Assembly: GCA_023435725.1 (NCBI GenBank) | Contig: JAEYRD010000242.1 | Location: 1-64,000, forward strand | DNA from: Pseudomonadota bacterium | GTDB lineage: Bacteria > Pseudomonadota > Alphaproteobacteria > Rhizobiales > Xanthobacteraceae | Direction of reading: 5' to 3' | Length of the DNA: 64,000 bases | In this document: in pieces, positions 1 through 8,358 of the stretch | Position numbering within the stretch: the stretch's first letter is position 1 | Layout of the letters: each line of letters begins with the position of its first letter | The notes under the pieces: model-generated | Told to the model about the DNA's origin: nothing | Seen by the model: only the letters and a program-made list of their open reading frames with translations | The model's database searches: none | Program-made: the position numbers and the translations under genes

Positions 1-670
1 TATAGGTGAAGTCGCGGCGCATCCGGCCATGGTTAAAGAGCCGAATCGGCCTGCCCGCCATGATGGCGTTCACAAACAGGAACATGGCCATGTCGGGCCG
101 GCCCCACGGGCCGTAGATGGTAAAAAAGCGCAGGCCCGTGACCGGCAGGCGGTAAAGATGGCTGTAGGACTGCGCCATCAATTCGTTCGCCTTCTTGGTC
201 GCAGCATAGAAGCTCACGGGATGGTCGGTCCGGTCCTGCACGGCAAATGGCAGTTTAGTGTTGGCGCCATAAACGGAGGATGACGATGCGTAGACGAGAT
301 GACGACAGCCGTTGTTGCGGCAGCCCTCGAGCACGTTGAGAAAGCCCTCGAGATTGGAATCGGCGTAAGCGTGCGGATGCTCGATCGAGTAGCGCACGCC
401 GGCTTGGGCTGCGAGATGCACGACCTTGGCAAATCCGTGTCGGGCAAACAGCGCCGCGATCGTCTCGCGGTCGGCAAGATCGGCCTCGACGAAGGAGAAG
501 CGGGAATCGCTGCGCAACAGTTCCAGGCGCGCCTGTTTCAGCGCCGGATCGTAATAATTGTTGAGATTGTCGAGCCCGATGACGGGCCGGCCTTCAGCGA
601 GAAGCTGCCGGGCGACGTGAAAGCCGATGAAGCCGGCGGCACCCGTGACCAAAATCGCCTGATCCGTCAT
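1..670 (-). CDS. NAD-dependent UDP-glucuronate 4-epimerase-like protein (C-terminus cut by window edge)
   Basis: Extended SDR-type nucleotide-sugar epimerase, probably converting UDP-glucuronate to UDP-galacturonate for surface polysaccharide. Reading from the ATG at 670 gives 223 codons with no stop, so the 3' end lies outside the window. Seen: the Rossmann motif GAAGFIGFH near the N-terminus, the NLNNYYD motif typical of this epimerase group, the serine stretch YASSSSVYG, and the catalytic SFYAATKK (YxxxK). The start is the first ATG of the frame and directly precedes the Rossmann strand. It is divergent from the flippase-like gene at 881. The family call is firm; the exact substrate is inferred. 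Confidence 0.85.
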   Translation of the reverse strand, partial: MTDQAILVTGAAGFIGFHVARQLLAEGRPVIGLDNLNNYYDPALKQARLELLRSDSRFSFVEADLADRETIAALFARHGFAKVVHLAAQAGVRYSIEHPHAYADSNLEGFLNVLEGCRNNGCRHLVYASSSSVYGANTKLPFAVQDRTDHPVSFYAATKKANELMAQSYSHLYRLPVTGLRFFTIYGPWGRPDMAMFLFVNAIMAGRPIRLFNHGRMRRDFTY

Positions 671-880
671 CCTGTTCCCAAAGGCCCTTCGCCCCGGGCG
701 CCTGTTTAGCCGCCGCATCGAGGGGGTCGCAATAGCCTCCGCTCTTCAAAATGGCTGTTCATAACGCCTCTTCATAACGGCTATTGCAAGATCGGCGCCA
801 AAACCATACCAAAGCGGCCGAATTCGGCGCATCGCGTCGGGTTGCCTCCATTCTTCGCAAACCCTGTTCATGCGGGCGAG

Positions 881-1840
881 ATGCGCCGAATCCTGCTGTC
901 CACAGCCAAGATCCTGATTTCCGCGGCGCTGCTCTATCTGGCGCTGCGCAAGGTCGACCTGTCCGAGCTGTTTTCGCGCTTCACCACGACCAGCCTGTTC
1001 TGGATCACCATGGCGATCGCGGTCACGTTCCTGCAGATTTTTGTCGGCGTGCTGCGCTGGCGCGAGATCAGCGCCGAATGCGGCGCGCCGCTCGAGCTCG
1101 GCCGTGCCATGCGCTACAACGTGATCGGCGCGTTCTTCAATCAGACCCTGCCGTCCGCGATCGGCGGCGACGCGGTCCGGCTGTGGCTGGTCGCGCGCGC
1201 CGGCGCCGGATGGCGTGCGGCCACCTACTCCATCTTCGTCGATCGCGCGATTGGCCTCATTGCACTCGCGATCGTCATCGTCGCGAGCCTGCCCTGGAGC
1301 TACCAGCTCATCACCGATCCGCACGGACGTTCGGCGCTGCTGCTCGTCGACTTCGCGGCGCTCGCAGGCGGCATCGGCTTCCTGATTTTCGGCGCGCTGA
1401 AATGGCCGTGGCTCAAGACCTGGTGGGCGACCCATCACCTTCACGCCTGCGCCGTCATCGCCAACCGCGTGATCTTCAACCGCACCCGCGGACCGACCGT
1501 GGCGATCCTGTCGCTCCTGGTTCACGTGCTCGCCGTGGTGATCGCCTGGTGCGTGGTGCAGTCGATCGCAGCTCCGGTCAGCTTCGGCCAGGTCTTCCTG
1601 CTGGTGCCGCCGGTCATGCTGATCACCCTGATGCCGATCTCGATCGCCGGCTGGGGCGTGCGCGAGGCCACCATGGGGCTGGCCTTCGGCTTCGCCGGGC
1701 TCGCCGCGAGTGAAGGCGTCAACGTCTCGCTGCTGTTCGGCGCCGTCTCCTTCATCGTCGGCGCATTCGGCGGTCTGGTCTGGATCCTCAGCGCGGAGAA
1801 AGCCGCGCAAGGATCTGCTCCGATCGGAGTGCCGGAGTGA
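881..1840 (+). CDS. Flippase-like integral membrane protein (UPF0104 / YbhN / AglD-type)
   Basis: Polytopic inner-membrane protein of the lysylphosphatidylglycerol synthase transmembrane-domain family, 319 aa. Many hydrophobic segments alternate with short basic loops, and the family signature RWREIS followed by an NQTLPSAIGGDAVR-like segment lies in the N-terminal third. The frame is open from a TTG at 842, but the ATG at 881 sits right at the first membrane segment and is preferred. Its stop overlaps the GTG start of the next gene by 4 bases, so translation is coupled. In polysaccharide loci such proteins often act near lipid-linked sugar synthesis; a specific flippase role is inference. 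Confidence 0.8.
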   Translation: MRRILLSTAKILISAALLYLALRKVDLSELFSRFTTTSLFWITMAIAVTFLQIFVGVLRWREISAECGAPLELGRAMRYNVIGAFFNQTLPSAIGGDAVRLWLVARAGAGWRAATYSIFVDRAIGLIALAIVIVASLPWSYQLITDPHGRSALLLVDFAALAGGIGFLIFGALKWPWLKTWWATHHLHACAVIANRVIFNRTRGPTVAILSLLVHVLAVVIAWCVVQSIAAPVSFGQVFLLVPPVMLITLMPISIAGWGVREATMGLAFGFAGLAASEGVNVSLLFGAVSFIVGAFGGLVWILSAEKAAQGSAPIGVPE

Positions 1841-2856
1841 GTCCAGCCACTGACGCTCTCGCCACGATGCCCTCGCTGCTGGCCGTTGCGATCGCCGCGC
1901 TGGTGTCGGCCTTCATCACCTGGATCAGCCGCCCCCTGCTCCAACGCTACGCTCTGGCGCGGCCGAATGCGCGCTCCTCGCATCGCATCCCGACCCCGCA
2001 GGGCGCGGGCATCGCCGTGATCGCCGCGACCCTCATAGTTGCCTCGGTCTGGGCCGCCCTTGCCGGCATCACGATCCCGCTGGCCCTCATCGCCGCGACG
2101 ATCTTGATCGCACTGGTCGGATTCGTCGACGACATCGTGTCGCTGCCGGTGCTCGTGCGGCTGGTGCTGCAAGCCTTGGCCGTCGGCGCGGTCGTGTTCA
2201 CCGCGCCCGAGACCGCGCGCATCGTGCCGGTGCTGCCGCTTCCGCTGGAGCGCGGCCTCATCCTGCTTGCCGGAATCTGGTTCGTGAATCTCGTCAACTT
2301 CATGGATGGGCTGGACCTGATGACGGTGGCGGAGGTGGTGCCAGTCACCGCGGCGTTGCTGCTGCTCGGATGGCTTGGTGATCTCTCTTGGCCATCCGCG
2401 CTAATCGCGACCGCGCTGTGCGGCGCCATGCTCGGCTTTGCGCCGTTCAACCGTCCGGTCGCAAAAGTGTTCCTGGGCGACGTTGGCAGCCTGCCGATCG
2501 GCCTTCTGCTCGGCTGGTGCCTGCTGGAGCTTGCCTGGCGCGGGCAGCCCGCCGCGGCGCTGCTGCTTCCGGCTTACTATCTCGTGGATGCGACCCTCAC
2601 TCTGTTACGTCGCATCGCGCGGCGCGAACCGTTCTGGTCGGCGCACCGCACGCATTTCTACCAGCGCGCCACCGACAACGGTTTTTCTGTCCCGCGGGTG
2701 ATCGGCGAGGTCTTTCTGCTCAACCTCGTACTCGCAGGGCTGGCTATCCTCACCGTTCGCGCCGGATCGATGGCGATCACGTCAATTGCGCTTGTCGCAG
2801 GCGCGATCGCGATCGGATTGGTCCTGCGGCGCTTCTCCCGCCCTCAGGCGTCCTGA
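1837..2856 (+). CDS. Polyprenyl-phosphate sugar-1-phosphate transferase (WbpL/WecA/MraY family)
   Basis: Membrane enzyme (339 aa) that transfers a sugar-1-phosphate to undecaprenyl phosphate, starting an O-antigen or capsule repeat. Seen: a DD motif at VDDIVSLPV, NFMDGLDL, FLGDVGSLP, and the basic cytoplasmic signature HRTHFYQR followed by DNG, all diagnostic for the MraY/WecA superfamily. Start is GTG 1837, overlapping the upstream gene by 4 bases. The 3' end overlaps the convergent epimerase gene by 13 bases. With the neighbouring WbpM-like dehydratase and epimerase/reductase it resembles the rhizobial QuiNAc initiation set (WreU/WreV/WreQ); that substrate is inferred. Confidence 0.88.
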   Translation: MSPATDALATMPSLLAVAIAALVSAFITWISRPLLQRYALARPNARSSHRIPTPQGAGIAVIAATLIVASVWAALAGITIPLALIAATILIALVGFVDDIVSLPVLVRLVLQALAVGAVVFTAPETARIVPVLPLPLERGLILLAGIWFVNLVNFMDGLDLMTVAEVVPVTAALLLLGWLGDLSWPSALIATALCGAMLGFAPFNRPVAKVFLGDVGSLPIGLLLGWCLLELAWRGQPAAALLLPAYYLVDATLTLLRRIARREPFWSAHRTHFYQRATDNGFSVPRVIGEVFLLNLVLAGLAILTVRAGSMAITSIALVAGAIAIGLVLRRFSRPQAS

Positions 2857-3791
2857 GCCGACAGCGCTAGCCGCAGACCCTCATCGAGGGAGACCTGCGG
2901 CTGCCAGCCGGTTGCGATCGCCTTGGAGACGTTGAGCTCGAGCGAGCCGAGCAGGCTATCATGCATGTCCCGCCGGCCGATCACGTTGAGAAGCGTGCTG
3001 AGTAGGCCCGGCGGCATGCTGAACAACCGAGAGCTCTTGCCGGATGCCTTGGCCAGTCGTTCGATGAATTCGGGCGTCGAGACCTGCTCCTCGTCGGACA
3101 CCAGAAATATCTCGAAATTGCTCACAGGGTCTGGATGGGCGAGCCGATGCAGGATGAACGACGACAAATTCTGTACCGCAAGGAAGGCGCGGTGATTGCG
3201 GATCGTGGCAAAGGGTATCGGCAACCCCAGGTTCACTGCGCGGGTCAGCAGCGCGAAATTACCCTTGGCGCCAGCACCGTAGACCAGCGGGGGCCTGATC
3301 ACCGAGATCTTCATATCGCAATCGCGCGCGAGCGTTTTCAAGCCAGCCTCGGCCGCAGCCTTGGACATGCCATAGAGGCCGCGCGGCGTCAGGATATCGT
3401 CTTCGCTGAACGGCGGACGGCCCTCGTTGCTGCGGCCGTGCACGAGAACGGTGCTGACGAAGATGAACTGGCGCACGCCGGCCGCCGCCGCAGAGCGCGC
3501 CAGTTGCAGGGTGCCGGCGATGTTGACGTTGCGATAGAGCTGGACCGCGTGCTCCTCGTGCTTGTGATGCACCCGGGCGGCGAGATGGACGACGGCGTCG
3601 ACACCTTCGAGCGCAGCCTGCCAATCGGTATCGGGACCGATCGATTCGATGATGACCTCGTTGTCGATGCCCTCCGGGCTGCGGACAGCGCGTCGGACCG
3701 ACCATCCCTCGTTCGCCAATGCAGGTGCGACATGACGGCCGACGAAGCCGCTCGCTCCCGTCACCAGCACGACCGGTTTGCGCTCGCTCAT
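2844..3791 (-). CDS. NAD-dependent epimerase/reductase of the WbpV/WreQ type
   Basis: SDR nucleotide-sugar enzyme of 315 aa. Seen: VTGASGFVGRHVA Rossmann motif at residues about 10-22, HLAARVHH, the FVSTVLVHG serine strand and LYGMSKAAAE (YxxxK). Start ATG 3791 overlaps the stop of the upstream glycosyltransferase by 4 bases (ATGA), which fixes it over the longer open frame. It is the last gene of the minus-strand LPS run. In pseudomonads and rhizobia the equivalent enzyme follows a WbpM-like 4,6-dehydratase and reduces the 4-keto sugar to UDP-FucNAc or UDP-QuiNAc; which product is made here cannot be read from sequence alone. Confidence 0.85.
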   Translation of the reverse strand: MSERKPVVLVTGASGFVGRHVAPALANEGWSVRRAVRSPEGIDNEVIIESIGPDTDWQAALEGVDAVVHLAARVHHKHEEHAVQLYRNVNIAGTLQLARSAAAAGVRQFIFVSTVLVHGRSNEGRPPFSEDDILTPRGLYGMSKAAAEAGLKTLARDCDMKISVIRPPLVYGAGAKGNFALLTRAVNLGLPIPFATIRNHRAFLAVQNLSSFILHRLAHPDPVSNFEIFLVSDEEQVSTPEFIERLAKASGKSSRLFSMPPGLLSTLLNVIGRRDMHDSLLGSLELNVSKAIATGWQPQVSLDEGLRLALSAQDA

Positions 3792-5008
3792 CGTTGTTCC
3801 GTCAGGTCCGGGTTGCGCAACAATTCGTCGATCAGACCGGCATACGCGTTCATCGCGACGGTCCGGTCGAACCGCGATGCGGCCTTCACCGCGCGCTCCG
3901 CCATGGCGGCGGCGTCGGAGCGGGACGCGGCACGGATCGCCTCGGCGAGCCGATCGGCGCGGCCCGGCGTCACGACCCAACCGAGCCCGTTCTCCACCAC
4001 CGTCAACGCGGCCTCGGCCTCCGGCTCGGAGACCAGCACCACGGGACGGCCGACCGCAAGCAGATTGTAGAACCGGCTCGGCACCGACACCCCCGCAACG
4101 TCCTTCCGGTACGGAATGATCCAGAGATTGGCGGACGCCAGAAATGCCTCGAGCTCGGCATCCTCGACGCGCCCCACGAAGGAGACATTGGACAGGTTCG
4201 CGGCCGCCTGCAACTGCTTCAGCCGCTCGAAGCCGATTCCCCAGCCGGAGAGCAGGAAGTGGATGTCCGCCTCGTCCTTGAGCAGGCGAGCCGCCTCGAA
4301 CACGATCTCCGGATCATGGGTGAAGCCGAGATTCCCTGACAGGCCTACGACGAAACGCCCGGAGAGCGCCTTGCGGAACGGATTGTCCTGCACCAGCGGA
4401 CGCGGGCCGGGCACGAGTGTCGCCCAGTTCGGGATGAAGCGGATCTTGTTCCGCGTCATCCCGGAATAGCTCAGCAGCGGCCCCTCCGCATCGCGGCCGA
4501 TGGTGATGACGGCATTGAGCGCGCGAAACATCAGGCTGTTGGCCGCGCGCATCGCCCTCGTCACGATCGAACCGGGCTTCAGCAGGCCCGCCATCACCAG
4601 CACGTCCGGGAAGAGGTCGTGCATGATCAGCGCTGAGCGCGCGCCCTTGAGCCTCGCCGCCGCCGCGACCGCGTAAGGCAGCATGAACGGCGCGGTGACG
4701 GTGAGTACGACATCAGTTCGCCTCAGCTGCCGTATCAAGGCGAAAAACGTGCGCGCCGCGAATAGCAGTTCGGACACGCCGCGCCGCAACAGCGCCGCCT
4801 TCCCCGCCATCCGGTTCTTGATCGCAATGACGCGTGGCCGGCCCCGGCCGGTCTGGGAGTCCGGCAACGCACCGGGCGAGCCTGAGAGCACGACAACCTC
4901 GTGACTTTCGGCGAGACGGCAGGCGATCTCGGCCATGATCGCCGCGGTCGTGCTCGGATCCGGTGGATAATGCTGGCTCGCGACGACGATCTTGCCTTGA
5001 GACTGCAT
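3788..5008 (-). CDS. Glycosyltransferase family 4 (WbuB-like)
   Basis: Cytoplasmic GT-B glycosyltransferase, 406 aa. The N-terminus reads KIVVASQHYPPDPS, typical of WbuB/WcaI-like enzymes, followed by a Glu- and Gly-rich acceptor domain. The C-terminal donor domain carries GLSGNLGFTHDPE and VPSRFYNLLAVGRPVV (the SR/K-E-like nucleotide-sugar site). The open frame extends to 5113, but ATG 5008 begins the canonical domain and leaves only 2 bases to the upstream wbpM-like gene. Part of the LPS/O-antigen operon. Donor and acceptor are unknown. Confidence 0.85.
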   Translation of the reverse strand: MQSQGKIVVASQHYPPDPSTTAAIMAEIACRLAESHEVVVLSGSPGALPDSQTGRGRPRVIAIKNRMAGKAALLRRGVSELLFAARTFFALIRQLRRTDVVLTVTAPFMLPYAVAAAARLKGARSALIMHDLFPDVLVMAGLLKPGSIVTRAMRAANSLMFRALNAVITIGRDAEGPLLSYSGMTRNKIRFIPNWATLVPGPRPLVQDNPFRKALSGRFVVGLSGNLGFTHDPEIVFEAARLLKDEADIHFLLSGWGIGFERLKQLQAAANLSNVSFVGRVEDAELEAFLASANLWIIPYRKDVAGVSVPSRFYNLLAVGRPVVLVSEPEAEAALTVVENGLGWVVTPGRADRLAEAIRAASRSDAAAMAERAVKAASRFDRTVAMNAYAGLIDELLRNPDLTEQR

Positions 5009-5010
5009 GG

Positions 5011-6924
5011 TCAGGCCGCAGTCGACCCGAATTCCGGGACCGCATCCTTCAGGATGGTCCTGATGGTGGCACGATCGTCGCGAGCAATCGCCTGCTCCAG
5101 CGCCGCGATCCACTTGCGCAGAGTCTGCATCGGCGGCTCGTTCGGCTGCGCGGCCATGATGCCGGCAACGCCGATCTCGCGGGTCGGCTCCTCGGATGCG
5201 AACAGGATCTCGTGCAGGCGCTCGCCCGGACGCATGCCCGTGAACACGATCTCGATGTCGTAGCCGGGCTGGAGGCCCGACAGACGGATCATGCGTACGG
5301 CGAGATCGACGATCTTGACCGGCTGGCCCATGTTGAGCACGTAGACCGAAACGTCCGAGCGCACCGTTCCGAGCGCGTGCGTTGCCGCCGTGATGACGAG
5401 ATCGCAGGCCTCGCGGATGGTCATGAAGTAGCGCACCATGTCAGGATGCGTCACCGTCACGGGACCACCGGCCTCGATCTGAGCCTTGAACTTCGGCACC
5501 ACCGAGCCGTTCGACGCCAGCACATTGCCGAACCGGACCGAGATCAGCCGCATCGGCGGCTTGGCGCCGGCGCTCGCTGCAGCAAGATCATGGTCGAGAG
5601 CCTGGCAGTACATCTCGGCGAAGCGCTTGGTCAGGCCGAGCATCGACACCGGCTCGATCGCCTTGTCGGTCGAGATCATCACCATGGCCTCGGCGCCGGC
5701 AGCAAGCGCTGCGTCGGCGACGTTGATCGAGCCGAAGATGTTGGTCTTGACGCCCTCGCTCCAGTCGCGCTCGAGGATCGGCACGTGCTTGAGCGCGGCG
5801 GCGTGGAACACGATGTCCGGCTTGAACTCGGCCATCAGGCGCGCGATGCGCTCGCGGTCGCGGATGTCTGCGATCCGGCCTTCGATCGCAGCGGCCGAGC
5901 CGTGGGCGGCGAGCGCTTCCGTGACGGCATAGAGCGCCGGCTCGGAATTCTCCACGATCAGGAGGCGCGCGGCACCGAAGGCGACGACGCGCTCGCAGAT
6001 CTCGGAACCGATCGAGCCGCCGCCGCCGGTGACGATCACGGCCTTGCCCCTGATCAGGGCTTCGAGGCGCGCATAGTCGATCTTCTCGCTCGGCCGCAGC
6101 AACAGGTCCTCGACCGCGACGGCCGTGAGTCGCGGCGTATCGCCGCTCTCGAGCGAAGGCATGCGGTTGACGATCACGCCGAGCTTGCGCGCCCGCATCA
6201 GGATCGATTCCGGATGCGCTTCCGGCTCGAACGCCGACGGCGTCATGATGAGGCGCGCGATCGCCTTGTTGCGCTTGGCGAAGTCGGCGAGGACATCTTC
6301 GACATCGTCGATGCCGCCCAGCACCGGCACGTTGCGGATGAACTGCCCGAGATCGGCGGCCGACGGCGACAACACACCGACCGGCCAGATGCGCTTGATC
6401 GCCCCGCTCTCGATGCCGCGCAACAGCACCTCGGCATCCGCGGCCCGGCCGATCAGCAGCGTCGGCGCGGCGTCTCCGGTCCGGGCGTGACGCCGGACCC
6501 GCGTATAGCGGAAATAGCGGTAGGCCAAGCGCGCCGCACTGAGGAAGGTGATCTCGAAGAACCAGTAGAGGACGATGGTCACCTTGCCGAGAAAGAAGGC
6601 GCCGCGGACGTTGGGAGCGACGAAGACGTAGTCGAGCACCAGGAGGGCAACCGTCAGCACCGTCGCGACGCGGATGATGTTCAACGCATCAGGAAGCGAG
6701 ATGAAGCGCCATTTCGTCGTGGTCAGGTTGAAGATGAAGAACACGACCACGCTGAAGGCGAGGAAGTAGGGCAGGATCTGGAACAGGAGCGGCAAACGGT
6801 CGAAGAAGCCGTCGCCGCCCTCGAAGCGCAGATAGAAGGCGACGAACAGCGCCGCCGCGGTTGCCAGGAGGTCGTGGAGCGCAATCAGGAAATTGCGCAC
6901 AGTGAGATGCGAGAGACGCGTCAT
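5011..6924 (-). CDS. WbpM/CapD/FlaA1-type nucleoside-diphosphate-sugar 4,6-dehydratase
   Basis: Large membrane-anchored SDR enzyme (637 aa) that forms UDP-4-keto-6-deoxy-HexNAc, the precursor of QuiNAc or FucNAc. Four hydrophobic segments occupy about residues 10-140, then a CoA-binding-like domain, then the catalytic domain with VTGGGGSIGSE and the MISTDKA plus GLTKRFAE motif that replaces the usual YxxxK in this family. ATG 6924 (MTRLSHLTVRN) is preferred to in-frame starts up to 7002 because the homologous N-terminus starts there. The leader upstream holds a tandem repeat (6985-7060). Second-to-last step of the LPS sugar pathway in this operon. Confidence 0.9.
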   Translation of the reverse strand: MTRLSHLTVRNFLIALHDLLATAAALFVAFYLRFEGGDGFFDRLPLLFQILPYFLAFSVVVFFIFNLTTTKWRFISLPDALNIIRVATVLTVALLVLDYVFVAPNVRGAFFLGKVTIVLYWFFEITFLSAARLAYRYFRYTRVRRHARTGDAAPTLLIGRAADAEVLLRGIESGAIKRIWPVGVLSPSAADLGQFIRNVPVLGGIDDVEDVLADFAKRNKAIARLIMTPSAFEPEAHPESILMRARKLGVIVNRMPSLESGDTPRLTAVAVEDLLLRPSEKIDYARLEALIRGKAVIVTGGGGSIGSEICERVVAFGAARLLIVENSEPALYAVTEALAAHGSAAAIEGRIADIRDRERIARLMAEFKPDIVFHAAALKHVPILERDWSEGVKTNIFGSINVADAALAAGAEAMVMISTDKAIEPVSMLGLTKRFAEMYCQALDHDLAAASAGAKPPMRLISVRFGNVLASNGSVVPKFKAQIEAGGPVTVTHPDMVRYFMTIREACDLVITAATHALGTVRSDVSVYVLNMGQPVKIVDLAVRMIRLSGLQPGYDIEIVFTGMRPGERLHEILFASEEPTREIGVAGIMAAQPNEPPMQTLRKWIAALEQAIARDDRATIRTILKDAVPEFGSTAA

Positions 6925-6984
6925 CCGCCGACCGATGATAATCCCGTTAGATGCAACCTGACCGCGCTGATAGCCCATCTCGGC

Positions 6985-7060
6985 GAGACTTGCTAGCAAC
7001 AAGGCTTGCCAGCATCAAGGCTTGCCGGCAACAAGACTTGCCGGCACAGGACTTGCCAAC
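6985..7060. repeat. About five tandem copies of a 15-16 bp unit in the wbpM-like leader
   Basis: Imperfect head-to-tail copies of CAAGRCTTGCCRGCA (R = A or G), with diverged first and last copies. They fill the space between the O-antigen ligase stop (7072) and the wbpM-like start (6924). On the transcribed minus strand the unit reads as a repeated GGCAAG. No reading frame of its own is convincing. It may reflect slippage, or form stacked hairpins in the intercistronic RNA. Confidence 0.8.
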
Positions 7061-7071
7061 CACGTGGCCAC

Positions 7072-8358
7072 TCAGGAACCGGCTTCCCTCGCCTTCGGCA
7101 TGGCGCGGCGCGCGCCGAGGACCATGCCGCCGGCAACCCCGACGCCAATGACGTACATCCAGCCTTCGTGGAAGTCGAACAGGTGGGAGTTGAACAGCGA
7201 GGTGAAGATGTTCTGCACCACGACCAGAAGCCCGATCCAGTTGGCCAGTCCGTCGCCGCGAAACAAAAGCAGATGGACGAGCCACATCGCATAAAGAGCG
7301 ACGACCCCGATCATGCCCCATTGCACGGCGACGGCCAGGGTCTGGTTATGGGGATTCGGAAACACCCTGACGCCCTTGACCCAATCGTCGGTCTTGGCGA
7401 CCTTGGAGAACAGCCCAAAGATGGAGCCTGTTCCGTGCCCCGCGAGCGGAGCCCGCTCGAAGAACTCGATTGAGTTCCGCCAGTATTCGAGCCGCTCGCC
7501 CATCGATGTCGGAATCTTCTCCTGCGTGTAGAGCTGATAGTCGCGGGAAAAGGTGTCGGCGGTCTTGCGCAATTGCGGCGAAGCCTGCCAGGCAAGGACT
7601 GCGCCGACGAGCAGAACGGCCGAGATGATCGCGATGCTGCGCCATCTGAGATGAAGCAGCGCGAATACACCGATCATGATCGGCACAGTGACGAGCGCGG
7701 TGCGCGACACCACCACGAAAGCCATGTTGACGAAGAAGCTGAGCGCAAGCGCCGTGAGCAGCCCCGCGAACCAGTAGCGCTTCTCGCGCAGCAGCGTCAC
7801 GATTGGATAAGCAAGCGCCACAGCGCACAGCGTGAATTCCTGGCTCTGGTTGATGTAGTTCTTGACGAAAATGCCGCGCTCTGCGTCGACCGCGGGTTTC
7901 AGCGAAAGGCCCGGGTAGAAGGCGACGAGCCAGGACATCACCGACAGCAGCGCGCACGAGATCAGGAACGCGACGAACACCCAACAGCCGCGCTGCGAGC
8001 GCTCGAAATGGTAGAGCAGGACGGGAATGACGAGCAGCTTCACCGTCGGACTGAGCGCATAGAGGCGGAGGCCCCAGGGCGCGTCCGACCACAGGGTCCC
8101 CAAGAGCGCCAGCAGCACCAGCGCAATCGGCGCCGCGCAGATCGGACGCTTCAGCGATTGCAGGAACGCCCTGACGTCGAGGAACGGCACCATGCACACG
8201 AGCAACAGGACATTGAATATTCCCGCGAGCGATGTCGACCACGGCAGCGAGGCAGCCGTCAGGATCGCGAACAGGTCGACCGTCTCGCTCCAGGCCACCG
8301 GGCTGCGCAGGCGCCGCCACAGCATCTGGCCGGGCGTCTCGCGGACAAGCGCTGTCAC
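7072..8358 (-). CDS. O-antigen ligase family protein (WaaL/Wzy-like)
   Basis: Polytopic membrane protein of 428 aa with about ten to twelve hydrophobic segments and a large periplasmic loop (about residues 250-340) containing GHGTGSIFGLF and FPNPHNQTLAVAVQWG. The PHN-type motif in the loop is characteristic of the O-antigen ligase/polymerase (Wzy_C) family, which joins O-polysaccharide to lipid A-core. The start is GTG 8358, whose GTGA overlaps the hldE stop; the longer open frame to 8784 is antisense-like noise over hldE. Ligase versus polymerase cannot be settled, but linkage to heptose core genes favours ligase. Confidence 0.82.
   Translation of the reverse strand: MTALVRETPGQMLWRRLRSPVAWSETVDLFAILTAASLPWSTSLAGIFNVLLLVCMVPFLDVRAFLQSLKRPICAAPIALVLLALLGTLWSDAPWGLRLYALSPTVKLLVIPVLLYHFERSQRGCWVFVAFLISCALLSVMSWLVAFYPGLSLKPAVDAERGIFVKNYINQSQEFTLCAVALAYPIVTLLREKRYWFAGLLTALALSFFVNMAFVVVSRTALVTVPIMIGVFALLHLRWRSIAIISAVLLVGAVLAWQASPQLRKTADTFSRDYQLYTQEKIPTSMGERLEYWRNSIEFFERAPLAGHGTGSIFGLFSKVAKTDDWVKGVRVFPNPHNQTLAVAVQWGMIGVVALYAMWLVHLLLFRGDGLANWIGLLVVVQNIFTSLFNSHLFDFHEGWMYVIGVGVAGGMVLGARRAMPKAREAGS

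Noticed and set aside
746..1810. 354-aa minus-strand frame opposite the flippase-like gene
   Set aside because: Composition is Arg/Glu/Gln-biased and there is no fold; the plus-strand membrane protein is the real gene.
4963..6996. 677-aa plus-strand frame opposite the wbpM-like gene
   Set aside because: Arg/Asp/Leu-rich antisense frame of a high-GC gene with no domain; the minus-strand protein is clearly real.
6985..7060. CRISPR array
   Set aside because: Units are contiguous with no unique spacers, degenerate, and no cas genes are present.
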